Shown here piece after piece: positions 8,527-16,464 of a stretch of 64,000 bases of DNA. The notes beneath the pieces were generated by a model that saw only the letters and a program-made list of their open reading frames with translations, was not told the DNA's origin and made no database searches. The stretch is taken from positions 1-64,000 of the forward strand of contig NZ_SEWE01000002.1 in assembly GCF_004167665.1 (NCBI RefSeq), written 5' to 3'. Made by a program: the position numbers and the translations under genes. Each line of letters opens with the position of its first letter. Position 1 is the first letter of the stretch. Source of the stretch: Hymenobacter persicinus (lineage in GTDB: Bacteria > Bacteroidota > Bacteroidia > Cytophagales > Hymenobacteraceae).

Positions 8527-9111
8527 ATGCGCCTCTGTTTTGCTACCAACAATGAGCACAAGCTGACCGAAGTCCGGGCCCTGCTGCCGGCTTCCATCGA
8601 GCTGGTTAGCCTGCGCGACATTGGCTGCCACGAGGAATTGCCCGAAACCCGGGATACGCTGGCCGGCAACGCCCGCCAGAAGGCCGAGTACGTGTGGGAG
8701 CACTACCACACCGCCTGCTTTGCCGACGATACCGGCCTCGAAGTAACGGCCCTCGCGGGGGCGCCGGGCGTGTACTCGGCCCGCTACGCCGGCCCCCAGC
8801 GCGCCGCCGCCGATAACATCGACAAGGTGCTGCACGAGCTGCGCGGGGCCGCCGACCGGAGCGCCCAGTTCCGGACCGTGGTGGCGCTGGTGCTGCCCAC
8901 CGGTGAGTGGCACGAGTTTCACGGCGTGGTGGAAGGCACTATTACGGAAGAGCTCCGCGGCGCCGAGGGCTTCGGCTACGACCCCGTATTTCAGCCCGCC
9001 GGCCAAGTTGAAACCTTCGCGCAGATGCCACTAAGCCAGAAAAACACGCTGAGCCACCGGGCCCGGGCCGTGGAGCAGCTGGTGGCATTTTTGCAGAAAA
9101 TGGAGAAGTAA
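8527..9111 (+). CDS. rdgB: XTP/dITP pyrophosphatase (HAM1/RdgB)
   Basis: A 194-residue house-cleaning enzyme that hydrolyses dITP, dXTP and ITP to monophosphates, keeping deaminated purines out of DNA and RNA. The N-terminal TNNEHKLTE (residues 7-15) is the phosphate-binding motif. ADDTGLEV near residue 66 holds the metal-binding aspartates, and GFGYDPVF and LSHRARA near the end are family-typical substrate contacts. Length is normal. The gap to udk contains a candidate -7 element, so the two genes can be transcribed separately. Confidence 0.96.
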   Translation: MRLCFATNNEHKLTEVRALLPASIELVSLRDIGCHEELPETRDTLAGNARQKAEYVWEHYHTACFADDTGLEVTALAGAPGVYSARYAGPQRAAADNIDKVLHELRGAADRSAQFRTVVALVLPTGEWHEFHGVVEGTITEELRGAEGFGYDPVFQPAGQVETFAQMPLSQKNTLSHRARAVEQLVAFLQKMEK

Positions 9112-9177
9112 GCGCCCTTTTGTCGGGAATCTTGCGGCAATAACGCGCCGGGGCATACTCTGCAGCGGGCATTTGCT

Positions 9178-9185
9178 TACTTTTG
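9178..9185 (+). promoter_or_regulatory. Candidate -7 element for udk
   Basis: TACTTTTG matches TAnnTTTG, 40 bases before the udk start. No TTG is seen at the usual upstream distance. Confidence 0.4.
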
Positions 9186-9225
9186 CAGGGTTGGCCCTGC
9201 CGGTACGGGCCGTCTTTCCCACCCC

Positions 9226-9855
9226 ATGCAACAACCTTTCATCGTCGGTATTACGGGCGGCAGCGCTTCGGGCAAAACCACTTTTTTGCGCCGCCTGCTG
9301 GGTTCGTTCCCCGAAGAAGACATCTGTCTGATTTCGCAGGACAACTATTACCACCCGCGCGAAAGCCAATACATCGACGTGAACGGCGTCACGAACTTCG
9401 ATTTGCCGTCGTCGATTGACTCGGTGGCGTACGCGGCCGACGTGCTGCAAATCAGCCGGGGTGAAGAGGTGCGCCGGCCCGAGTACACGTTCAACAACCC
9501 GAACGTGGTGCCCAAGGACCTCGTGTTTCGGCCGGCCCCGATTGTGGTAGTGGAAGGCATCTTCGTGTTTTACTTCGAGGAAGTAGCCAAGCTGCTCGAT
9601 CTGAAAGTCTACATCGACGCCCAGGAGCACGTGAAGCTGCAGCGCCGCATTGTGCGCGACCGGGACGAGCGGGGCTACGACCTGGAGGACGTGCTCTACC
9701 GCTACACCAACCACGTGGCCCCTACCTACGAGAAGTACATTCAGCCCTTCAAGCAGGACGCCGACATCGTGATTCCCAACAACCGCCATTTCGACAAGGG
9801 CCTGGAAGTGCTCGTCGGCTACCTGCGGGGGAAAGTAGCGGAAGGTAAGCGGTAA
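9226..9855 (+). CDS. udk: Uridine kinase
   Basis: A 209-residue P-loop kinase that phosphorylates uridine or cytidine in pyrimidine salvage. The Walker A is GGSASGKT at residues 11-18. SQDNYYHP near 38-45 contains the catalytic aspartate and substrate-binding tyrosines. Further family-typical stretches are NFDLPSSID, VVEGIFVFY and RRIVRDRDERG in the lid region. Phosphoribulokinase-type relatives share the fold, but length and motifs favour uridine kinase. A terminator follows within 30 bases. Confidence 0.93.
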   Translation: MQQPFIVGITGGSASGKTTFLRRLLGSFPEEDICLISQDNYYHPRESQYIDVNGVTNFDLPSSIDSVAYAADVLQISRGEEVRRPEYTFNNPNVVPKDLVFRPAPIVVVEGIFVFYFEEVAKLLDLKVYIDAQEHVKLQRRIVRDRDERGYDLEDVLYRYTNHVAPTYEKYIQPFKQDADIVIPNNRHFDKGLEVLVGYLRGKVAEGKR

Positions 9856-9880
9856 GCTATTTCACGTTTGACATTCTATT

Positions 9881-9910
9881 GCCTTGGGATTTTTCCAAGG
9901 CATTTTTTTT
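9881..9910 (+). terminator. Hairpin terminator after udk
   Basis: Stem GCCTTGG / CCAAGGC with a 7-base loop, followed by eight T after an A. Confidence 0.85.
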
Positions 9911-9963
9911 ACCTGATTCTCGCTGCTAGACCTGCCAACCCGAACAGCGGCACTTTCCCATGC

Positions 9964-10003
9964 AAAAGCCCCGCGGCAGCTAACGACGCCTGCGGGGCTT
10001 TTT
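9964..10003. terminator. Hairpin terminator of the minus-strand AT-hook gene
   Basis: Stem AAAAGCCCCGC / GCGGGGCTTTT with a 17-base loop, about 27 bases past the stop of the minus-strand gene at 10030. Confidence 0.75.
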
Positions 10004-10029
10004 GGTGGAATCTTGGTAACTTAAAAAAG

Positions 10030-10521
10030 CTACGAAGTCGGGGGCTTGGGCGCGGAGTTGGGAGTGCCCAGCATGGCCGCCAGGTTTTCGACCAGCTGTT
10101 GCAGGTACTCAATCTGACTTTGCAAATCGGCGAGCTGGGGCTCAGGAGCCGGCTCCTGGGCTTCGAGCAGCTGGCGCACGTCGTCGTTGAGAAACTGCCC
10201 AAGCGTTTTGCCCGCGCGGCTGGCGGCCTGCTCCAGCACGGCGCGCGTTTCCCGGCTCACGCCGCGCACCGACCAAGTGACGGGCGCCGCCGTTTGCCGG
10301 GCCGGACGGCCGGGCTTGCCCCGCACTTTCAGCGGCACCGTGAGTTCTTCGACCGACTCGGAATTATTTGTAATACTTTTTTCTATTTTTGTAAGACAAA
10401 TTTCCGACTCTATTGGTTCGGGCAGCAGCAAGTCGGCCGGGGTGCCCAGCACTTCTCCTTCCGGATCAGCGGCACCTTCGGTCAGACTTTTGGCCAGCTC
10501 GTCGAGGGGTGGATGACTCAT
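10030..10521 (-). CDS. AT-hook/coiled-coil protein, copy 1 (unknown function)
   Basis: A 163-residue cytoplasmic protein without a family I can name. A variable acidic N-terminus leads to ICLTKIEKSIT (41-51). An AT-hook-like core follows, KPGRPARQ (69-76), then a conserved block with TWSVRGVSRETR (82-93) and AGKTLGQFLNDDVR (103-116), and a C-terminal heptad pattern (QIEYLQQLVENLAAML, 136-151). A second gene at 11953-12447 shares all these blocks in the same order. The middle block resembles short helical segments seen in DNA-associated or ribbon-helix-helix-like proteins, which is a weak analogy. The start at 10521 was preferred because the longer upstream reading runs over the promoter side of the divergent gene. 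Confidence 0.75.
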   Translation of the reverse strand: MSHPPLDELAKSLTEGAADPEGEVLGTPADLLLPEPIESEICLTKIEKSITNNSESVEELTVPLKVRGKPGRPARQTAAPVTWSVRGVSRETRAVLEQAASRAGKTLGQFLNDDVRQLLEAQEPAPEPQLADLQSQIEYLQQLVENLAAMLGTPNSAPKPPTS

Positions 10522-10614
10522 AATACTTGCGCAAATAAAGGCCTTCTGCTCGCACTTCGGGGCTTTTGGGTCAATATTACTTCCTGCCCCCTTCCGTCCG
10601 GCTTTACTGCTGCT

Positions 10615-10980
10615 ATGTCTGATTCTGAACTGCTCTACGACGTAAACCTCCAGCAACTGCCCGCCGAATACCTGCAGGCTACGTGGCGGGTCGTGGATCA
10701 GCGGGCCGGCAAGGATCCCGAAGCCGACTGGTCCGATGCCACTCATCTGGAGTTGGGCAGCCACGCGCTGCACTTACAAGGTAAAACAATTCCATCATTG
10801 ACCGGCTCCTGGACCATTGAGCGCAGCTCCCTTTTGGGTCAGCCTTACCTGGCCCTGGAGCTGCCTCACAGCAACACCCAGGCTCTGATTACCCGGTTTC
10901 GCCGCTCCTCCGACGGCCGGCGGCGCCTACTTAAGCTATATTTTCGGTCGGGCCTGGAGCTGGAACTTACCCACCCCTGA
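10615..10980 (+). CDS. Hypothetical protein between the AT-hook pair
   Basis: A 121-residue soluble protein I do not recognise. It has an acidic N-terminus (MSDSELLYDVNLQQLPAEYL), no signal peptide or membrane segment, and alternating hydrophobic stretches in its second half (SWTIERSSLLGQPYLALELP, then RRLLKLYFRSGLELEL) that suggest a small beta-rich fold. It is transcribed divergently from AT-hook copy 1, with 93 bases between the two starts, and is followed after 42 bases by the PAS gene, with which it is probably co-transcribed. Confidence 0.65.
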   Translation: MSDSELLYDVNLQQLPAEYLQATWRVVDQRAGKDPEADWSDATHLELGSHALHLQGKTIPSLTGSWTIERSSLLGQPYLALELPHSNTQALITRFRRSSDGRRRLLKLYFRSGLELELTHP

Positions 10981-11022
10981 TCCGCTTTCCTCGTTTTCTG
11001 CCTTTTTGCCGTTTCCTTTCGC

Positions 11023-11946
11023 ATGTCTGTCCCGCTGGACCCCACTTTTTTAACTCCCGAACGTATTGAAGCGGCCCTGGATGCGGCCGGCGTAGGTGTT
11101 TGGGAAATGGAATTACCAAGCCGCAGCTTTACCTGCTCCACCCGCTGCAAAAGCCTGTTCGGGCTCCCGCTCGACGCCACGGTTTCTTTTGAGAATGTAG
11201 TGGCGGCCACTCACCCCGATGACCAGCGGCAGCTGGAGCAAGCCGTGGCAAGCTCCCTCGACCCGGCCGGCAACGGCCGCTTTGCCATTGAGCACCGCGT
11301 GGTGCTGCCCGGCGGCGAGCAGCGCTGGGTACGGTCCACGGGCACAGCCTCTTTCGACGAGAAACGCACCAAAGCCCTGCGCTTCCAGGGTATCACCCGC
11401 GACATTTCCGATACCCGTACCCAGGCGCAGCAGCACGCCACCGAGTTTGAGTTTCTGGCCGAATCGATTCCGGAAGTACTCTGGACCGCTCAGGCCGACG
11501 GGGCCGTAACGTATTTCAACCAGCGCTGGATGCAGTACACGGGTCAGAGCCTGGAGCAGGCGCTGTCTTGGGGCTGGGAACGAATCATTCACCCCGAGGA
11601 TCTGGCCCTGTGCCTGGAGCGCTGGACCACGGCCCTACGTACTGGTAACAAGTACGAGGTGGAATACCGCTTCCGCCGGCACGACGGTGCTTATCGCTGG
11701 TTTATTGGCCGGGCGCTGCCCCTGCGTGACGCCGCGGGCAAAGTGCAGAAGTGGTTTGGCACCTGCACCGACATCCACGACCAGAAACAGACCGAGGAGG
11801 CCCTGCGCCGCCGGGAAGACGAACTGGAGCGCGCCTACCAGGATCTGGAGGCCAAGGTGATTTTCCGCACCCTGCAACTGGAAGAGCAGGTGCGCGAACA
11901 GCAAATTCACATTACTCGGCTGGAACAGGGCGCGGCCAATTCCTGA
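11023..11946 (+). CDS. PAS-only sensor protein with C-terminal coiled coil
   Basis: A 307-residue cytoplasmic protein with two PAS domains of the PAS_3 type, near residues 15-130 (HPDDQRQLEQAV, RWVRSTGTA, GITRDISD) and 140-260 (IPEVLWTAQADGAVTYFNQRW read in two parts, IHPEDL, YRWFIGRALPLRD, GTCTDIHDQK). A charged coiled coil follows (EEALRRREDELERAYQDLEA, 262-281) and continues to the end. Such PAS-coil arrays usually sit in front of a histidine kinase or cyclase, but here the protein ends after the coil. It may act by dimerising or by handing a signal to a partner. The start is an ATG directly after a pyrimidine-rich leader. The minus-strand AT-hook copy 2 converges on it, 6 bases away. Confidence 0.85.
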   Translation: MSVPLDPTFLTPERIEAALDAAGVGVWEMELPSRSFTCSTRCKSLFGLPLDATVSFENVVAATHPDDQRQLEQAVASSLDPAGNGRFAIEHRVVLPGGEQRWVRSTGTASFDEKRTKALRFQGITRDISDTRTQAQQHATEFEFLAESIPEVLWTAQADGAVTYFNQRWMQYTGQSLEQALSWGWERIIHPEDLALCLERWTTALRTGNKYEVEYRFRRHDGAYRWFIGRALPLRDAAGKVQKWFGTCTDIHDQKQTEEALRRREDELERAYQDLEAKVIFRTLQLEEQVREQQIHITRLEQGAANS

Positions 11947-11952
11947 GTTGCG

Positions 11953-12447
11953 CTACTGCCCCGCGCTGGGGTCGGCAGCGGGCCGGGGTGGCGAGTGCCG
12001 CACCATCGTCGCCAGGTTCTCGACTAGCTGCCGCAGATAGTGCACCTGCTTCTGCAGGGCCACCATCGAAGCCGGCGGCGGCAGCAGGTGCAGCTGCTGC
12101 TCGACGCAGACGCGCACATCCTCGTTGAGGTACTGCCCCAGCGTTTTGCCCACCCTACCCGCGGCCTGCTCCAACAAAGTGCGCGTGTCGCGCGTCACGC
12201 CGCGCACCGACCACGTGATGGGCGCTTTAGTCTGGCGGGGCGGCCGGCCGCGGCGGCCTTCCGGCCGGAGTGGCGGGGTGGCGTCCTGCACTACCTCGGT
12301 AATAGCAATAATATCAGTAATACTATTATCTATTTCGGTAAGACAGATTTCCTCGGTGGTGGGCTCATCGGCCGCGGCAGCCAACACTTCCGGGGAATCG
12401 TCGGGAATTTCCGGTTCAGATTCGGGTGCACCTGGGGTCGGACTCAT
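11953..12447 (-). CDS. AT-hook/coiled-coil protein, copy 2 (unknown function)
   Basis: A 164-residue paralogue of the gene at 10030-10521. The shared blocks are ICLTEIDNSIT (34-44), RRGRPPRQ with an exact RGRP AT-hook core (65-72), ITWSVRGVTRDTR (77-89), VGKTLGQYLNEDVR (99-112) and the heptad-like QVHYLRQLVENLA (134-146). The N-terminus and the tail differ. As in copy 1 there is no membrane segment. It converges with the PAS gene. I infer a DNA-associated, probably oligomeric protein, but no function is established. Confidence 0.75.
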   Translation of the reverse strand: MSPTPGAPESEPEIPDDSPEVLAAAADEPTTEEICLTEIDNSITDIIAITEVVQDATPPLRPEGRRGRPPRQTKAPITWSVRGVTRDTRTLLEQAAGRVGKTLGQYLNEDVRVCVEQQLHLLPPPASMVALQKQVHYLRQLVENLATMVRHSPPRPAADPSAGQ

Positions 12448-12752
12448 CGGTGGTACGTCTTGGGGTGAACAGCAGAGTATCTACGTAGACTGGGGCTTCA
12501 CGGCTGAATTTTGTGGCCCGAAAATCTTCTATTTGACCCGTCAAAACCCAATTTATAGCCGCCACGAGTCCAGCGCGGCACGTAGCAGCGCCCTTGTCTG
12601 CTGCTGGGCCAAGTCGGCTTTTTCTTAAACAACGCCTTCATTTTCATCATATTAACCCGCATTTAAATCTGGGGCAACGGCTCTGCATGAGCAGTATAGA
12701 CTAGGGCGGCGGCGAATTTTTACATCGGCGGGGGCCGGAACGACGGGTTTCG
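12448..12752. other. Intergenic region, no gene seen
   Basis: Roughly 300 bases between AT-hook copy 2 and the next promoter. It holds an AT-richer part around 12630-12680 (TTAACCCGCATTTAAATC) and no frame with coding character. It probably contains the copy 2 promoter, but I cannot place a consensus element. Confidence 0.4.
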
Positions 12753-12783
12753 TTGCGGCGGCGGCGGCATTTGGCTATATTTG
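12753..12783 (+). promoter_or_regulatory. Bacteroidota promoter, small secreted protein
   Basis: TATATTTG at 12776-12783 matches TAnnTTTG, with TTG at 12753-12755 and a 20-base spacer. It places transcription start just before the ATG at 12801 and so argues against a start further upstream. Confidence 0.6.
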
Positions 12784-12800
12784 TAGCCATTGCCCGCCCG

Positions 12801-13166
12801 ATGTTAGCTTTTATCACCTCTTTCTTGCCCCGCCTGCGGTTCACGCTCCTGACAGCCACGCTGCTGTTTGTGCTGTCGTTGAATCACCAGGCCGTAGCGA
12901 CCTACCGCCTGCCGGTCGGGAAGACTACGCACGTGGGCAGCGGTCCAAAAGCGGCCGTGGTGAAGCAGAAAGTGATGTTCGAGGCCACGGCTTCGCTCGG
13001 CGCGTGGCTGGCGCCGGCTCTGGAGGCGTGGCTGCCCGCCCTTGAGCTGCCGACCTGGCTCGGCCAGAAATTGCAACCCTCCGTGCTGCGCCCCCGGCCC
13101 AGCGCGGTTCCCGACTTATTCCGTGCCCGCTTGCTGCTCGCGGCCCTCTCGCCGCAGGCTCCCTAA
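12801..13166 (+). CDS. Hypothetical exported protein
   Basis: A 121-residue protein with an N-terminal signal-like segment (residues 1-33, basic then LLTATLLFVLSLNHQAVA). The mature part is hydrophobic, with repeated LP and W residues (WLAPALEAWLPALELPTW near 75-92), and has no motif that I recognise. The start at 12801 follows the promoter at 12753-12783. It lies 119 bases upstream of secDF and could be transcribed with it. Function unknown. Confidence 0.6.
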   Translation: MLAFITSFLPRLRFTLLTATLLFVLSLNHQAVATYRLPVGKTTHVGSGPKAAVVKQKVMFEATASLGAWLAPALEAWLPALELPTWLGQKLQPSVLRPRPSAVPDLFRARLLLAALSPQAP

Positions 13167-13285
13167 AGCGTTTCTTGGCGGTGTCGCCCCTCAGTCCGCC
13201 GTGCGCCGCAGGATGCCGCGCACCCGTGGCGGCCGGGCGGCCTTGGTGATTTGCAATTTTCCCGAGTACACTTTTCTTTTTTTCA

Positions 13286-16200
13286 ATGCGTAATAAAGGA
13301 CTTATTATCGCCCTCACCCTCATTGTGTCGGTGTTGTGCATTTACTTCCTGTCGTTCACTATGGTGTCGCGGCGGGTACAGCAACAGGCGGTGGACTACG
13401 CCACCCGCAACGGCCAGACCGACCAGCTCAAGCGTCAGCACTACCTGGATTCGGTGTGGCGCGCCCCGGTTATCAACGTGCTGGGTGTGGACTACACTTA
13501 TAAGGACGTTCGGCAGAGTGAGCTGGGCCTCGGCCTCGACCTGAAGGGCGGCATGCACGTGACGCTGGAAGTTTCGCCGGTGGAAATCGTGCGCGCCATG
13601 TCGGGCAACTCCAAGGACGTGAACTTCAACAAGGCCCTGGCCCAGGCGCAGGAAGCCCAGAAGACCAACGCCTCGACCCCGTTCACGGCCCTGTTCTACC
13701 AGGCCTACCGCGACATTGCGCCCAACGACAAGCTGGCCCGCATCTTCGCTAACACCACCAACAAGAGCCGCGGCATCGACATCAACTCGACCAACGAGAA
13801 GGTCATTGCCGCCATCGACAAGGAAGAAGAGGAAGCCATTGACCGCTCCTTCAACATCCTGCGCACCCGCGTCGACAAGTTCGGCGTCAACCAGCCCAAC
13901 ATCCAGCGCGTGAAGGGCACCGGCCGCATCCAGATTGAGCTGCCCGGCGTCGACAACCCCGAGCGGATCCGCAAGCTCCTCCAGGGCCAGGCCAAGCTCG
14001 AGTTCTGGGAAGTATGGCGCACCGACGAGTTCGGTCCCTACTTCAACCAGCTCAACGAAGTGCTGAACGCCAAAGAAGCGGCTGAAAAGCTCAATGGCAC
14101 TGCCGCCGCCACGCCCGCCGCGGCTACCACCGACTCCACCGCTACCGCCGCCGCTACGGCCGGCGACTCAACTTCCTTGGCCAGCCAGCTCGCCAAGAAA
14201 GACACCAAGGCTACCGCCAAAGCGGACTCGGCTAACCCCGCCAAGCAAAGCAGCGTGCTGGCCAAGCTCTTCACGATGCCCGGCGCGCTGGGCTCGAACG
14301 TGCGCGACACGGCCCGCGTGAACAGCCTGATGAAGAGCCCCGAAGTACGCGCCGTACTGCCTCCGAACCTGACCTTCCTGTGGGGCGTGAAGCCCGAGCT
14401 GATTGAAGGCCAGGAATACCTGCAGCTCTACGCCATCCGCAAGGCCCGCGAGGCCACGGCCCCCCTGGGCGGCGAAGTGGTAGCCGATGCCCGCCAGGAC
14501 TACGACCAGGGCGGCCGTCCTGAGGTGTCGATGCAGATGAACCCTTCGGGAGGCAGCAAGTGGCAGAAACTGACCGCCGCCAACATCGGCCGTCAGGTAG
14601 CCATTGTGCTCGACGACTACGTGTACTCGGCGCCGGTGGTGCAGGCTGAAATTGCCGGCGGCAACTCCAGCATCTCGGGCAACTTCTCCATCGAAGAAGC
14701 TCAGGACTTGGCCAACGTGCTCAAGGCCGGTAAACTCCCCGCTCCTACCCGCATCGTGGAAGAAGCCGTCGTTGGCCCTTCGCTCGGTCAGGAAGCCATC
14801 AACCAGGGTCTGTACTCGTCGCTGGCGGGTCTGGTTATCATCATGATTTTCATGGCCATCTACTACGGCAAAGCCGGTTTGGTAGCTGACCTGGCCCTGC
14901 TCTTCAACGGCTTCCTGATCCTGGGCGTCTTGGCTCAGTTCGGCACGGCCCTCACCCTGCCCGGCATTGCCGGTCTGGTGCTCACTTTCGGTATGGCGGT
15001 AGATGCCAACGTACTGATCTTCGAGCGAATCCGCGAAGAGCTCAACCACGGTCTGAGCGTGAAGGATGCCATCAACAAAGGCTACGCCCGCGCTTTCTCG
15101 GCCATTTTTGACTCCAACGTAACCACGATGCTCATTGCCGTGATTCTGGGCTTCTTCGGCACGGGTCCGGTGCAGAACTTCGCCATCACGCTGGGTATCG
15201 GTGTGCTGACCTCGTTCCTGTCGGCCGTGTACGTGTCGCGCATCATCATCGAGTGGCTCACCAAGGGCAAGGAAACGACGACCATCTCGTTTAGCACGCC
15301 CGTGTCGCGCAACCTGTTCAAGAACGTGAACTTCGACATCGTGGGTAAGCGCAAGCTGGCCTACGTGGCTTCTGCCGCCTTTATCGTGCTGGGCTTCGTG
15401 CTGATGGCCGTGCAGGGTGGTCCGAACTTGGGTGTGGACTTCCGTGGCGGCCGCAGCTACGTGGTTGACTTTAGCAAGCCCGAAGTGGCTTCCGACGTGC
15501 GCGAGTCGCTGGCCGCTGACTTCCAGGGTGCCGGCACGGAGGTGAAAACCTTCGGCGCTGAAAACCGCCTGCGCATCACCACCAGCTACCTGGCCGACGA
15601 CGAAAGCACGGCCGGCGACGCCAAAGTGCAGAACGCGTTGCTCAACGGCCTGAAGAAGTACGGCGCCGACAACCCCAAAATCCAGAGCACCTCGAAAGTG
15701 GGTGCCACGGTGGCTGACGACATTAAGCGTACGTCGGTGCTGAGCCTGGGCCTGACCCTGCTGGGTATCTTCGTCTACGTACTGTTCCGCTTCGAGAAGT
15801 GGCAGTACTCGATGGCCGCCGTAGTGGCCCTGTTCCACGATGCCCTGCTCGTTATTGCCGCCTTCCCGATTGCCCGCCTCTTCGGCCTCAACTACGAGAT
15901 GGACCAGGTATTCGTGGCCGCCGTGCTGACCATCATCGGTTTCTCGATGAACGACACCGTGGTTATCTACGACCGAATCCGGGAATACCTGCGCGAAAAC
16001 CCGCACCTGACGTTTGCGCAGGTGGTAAACCCGGCCCTGAACAGCACGTTCTCCCGCACCATGATTACGTTCACGACCGTGTTCTTGGTGGTGGTAGTAC
16101 TCTACATCTTCGGGGGTGAAACGCTCCGCTCGTTCTCCTTCGCCATGATTGTGGGTATTATCTTCGGCACCTACTCGTCGCTGTTCATTGCTACGCCAAT

Positions 16201-16306
16201 CATCCTCGACACCTACGGCCGCAAAGAGGCCCGGGAGCGGGGCACTACGATGAGCACCGAAATTGCCGCTGCCGACGCGCCAACGCTGTCGACGACGGTT
16301 CACTAA
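13286..16306 (+). CDS. secDF: Protein translocase SecDF fusion
   Basis: A 1006-residue fusion of SecD and SecF, which uses the proton gradient to help pull exported proteins through the Sec channel. The first membrane segment is at residues 7-27. SecD domain 1 motif LGLDLKGGMHVTLEV starts near 80. The SecD membrane bundle lies near 510-660, with FGMAVDANVLIFERIREE as the conserved RND-type stretch. The SecF half begins near 690 with GVDFRGGRSYVV near 716, and ends in a second bundle with FSMNDTVVIYDRIREYLREN. An alanine-, threonine- and proline-rich insert at about 270-325 interrupts the periplasmic part. A strong terminator follows. Confidence 0.97.
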   Translation: MRNKGLIIALTLIVSVLCIYFLSFTMVSRRVQQQAVDYATRNGQTDQLKRQHYLDSVWRAPVINVLGVDYTYKDVRQSELGLGLDLKGGMHVTLEVSPVEIVRAMSGNSKDVNFNKALAQAQEAQKTNASTPFTALFYQAYRDIAPNDKLARIFANTTNKSRGIDINSTNEKVIAAIDKEEEEAIDRSFNILRTRVDKFGVNQPNIQRVKGTGRIQIELPGVDNPERIRKLLQGQAKLEFWEVWRTDEFGPYFNQLNEVLNAKEAAEKLNGTAAATPAAATTDSTATAAATAGDSTSLASQLAKKDTKATAKADSANPAKQSSVLAKLFTMPGALGSNVRDTARVNSLMKSPEVRAVLPPNLTFLWGVKPELIEGQEYLQLYAIRKAREATAPLGGEVVADARQDYDQGGRPEVSMQMNPSGGSKWQKLTAANIGRQVAIVLDDYVYSAPVVQAEIAGGNSSISGNFSIEEAQDLANVLKAGKLPAPTRIVEEAVVGPSLGQEAINQGLYSSLAGLVIIMIFMAIYYGKAGLVADLALLFNGFLILGVLAQFGTALTLPGIAGLVLTFGMAVDANVLIFERIREELNHGLSVKDAINKGYARAFSAIFDSNVTTMLIAVILGFFGTGPVQNFAITLGIGVLTSFLSAVYVSRIIIEWLTKGKETTTISFSTPVSRNLFKNVNFDIVGKRKLAYVASAAFIVLGFVLMAVQGGPNLGVDFRGGRSYVVDFSKPEVASDVRESLAADFQGAGTEVKTFGAENRLRITTSYLADDESTAGDAKVQNALLNGLKKYGADNPKIQSTSKVGATVADDIKRTSVLSLGLTLLGIFVYVLFRFEKWQYSMAAVVALFHDALLVIAAFPIARLFGLNYEMDQVFVAAVLTIIGFSMNDTVVIYDRIREYLRENPHLTFAQVVNPALNSTFSRTMITFTTVFLVVVVLYIFGGETLRSFSFAMIVGIIFGTYSSLFIATPIILDTYGRKEARERGTTMSTEIAAADAPTLSTTVH

Positions 16307-16327
16307 GGTCTCGTTTAGTCCGCTTTG

Positions 16328-16360
16328 AAAAAGCCCGGTTCGCAAGAGCCGGGCTTTTTT
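16328..16360 (+). terminator. Hairpin terminator after secDF
   Basis: AAAAAGCCCGG and CCGGGCTTTTTT arms with an 11-base loop. Confidence 0.9.
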
Positions 16361-16464
16361 ATTGCTCAGCTGGCCGATGCAAGGCGGTTTTGCTAACTTT
16401 TCTACCCAGCAAGGCAACCTTTTTACTTGCCCTTGCCGAGTAGTCCTTTGTAAACCCCGCCGCC

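Noticed and set aside
9868..10614. Upstream extension of the unknown gene at 10615
   Set aside because: It would run across the whole of AT-hook copy 1 and two terminators; the internal ATG at 10615 fits a divergent gene.
14168..16417. A 749-residue open frame on the minus strand opposite secDF
   Set aside because: It is an antisense shadow caused by high GC. The composition (many His, Gly, Gln, Val) has no domain, and secDF on the other strand is certain.
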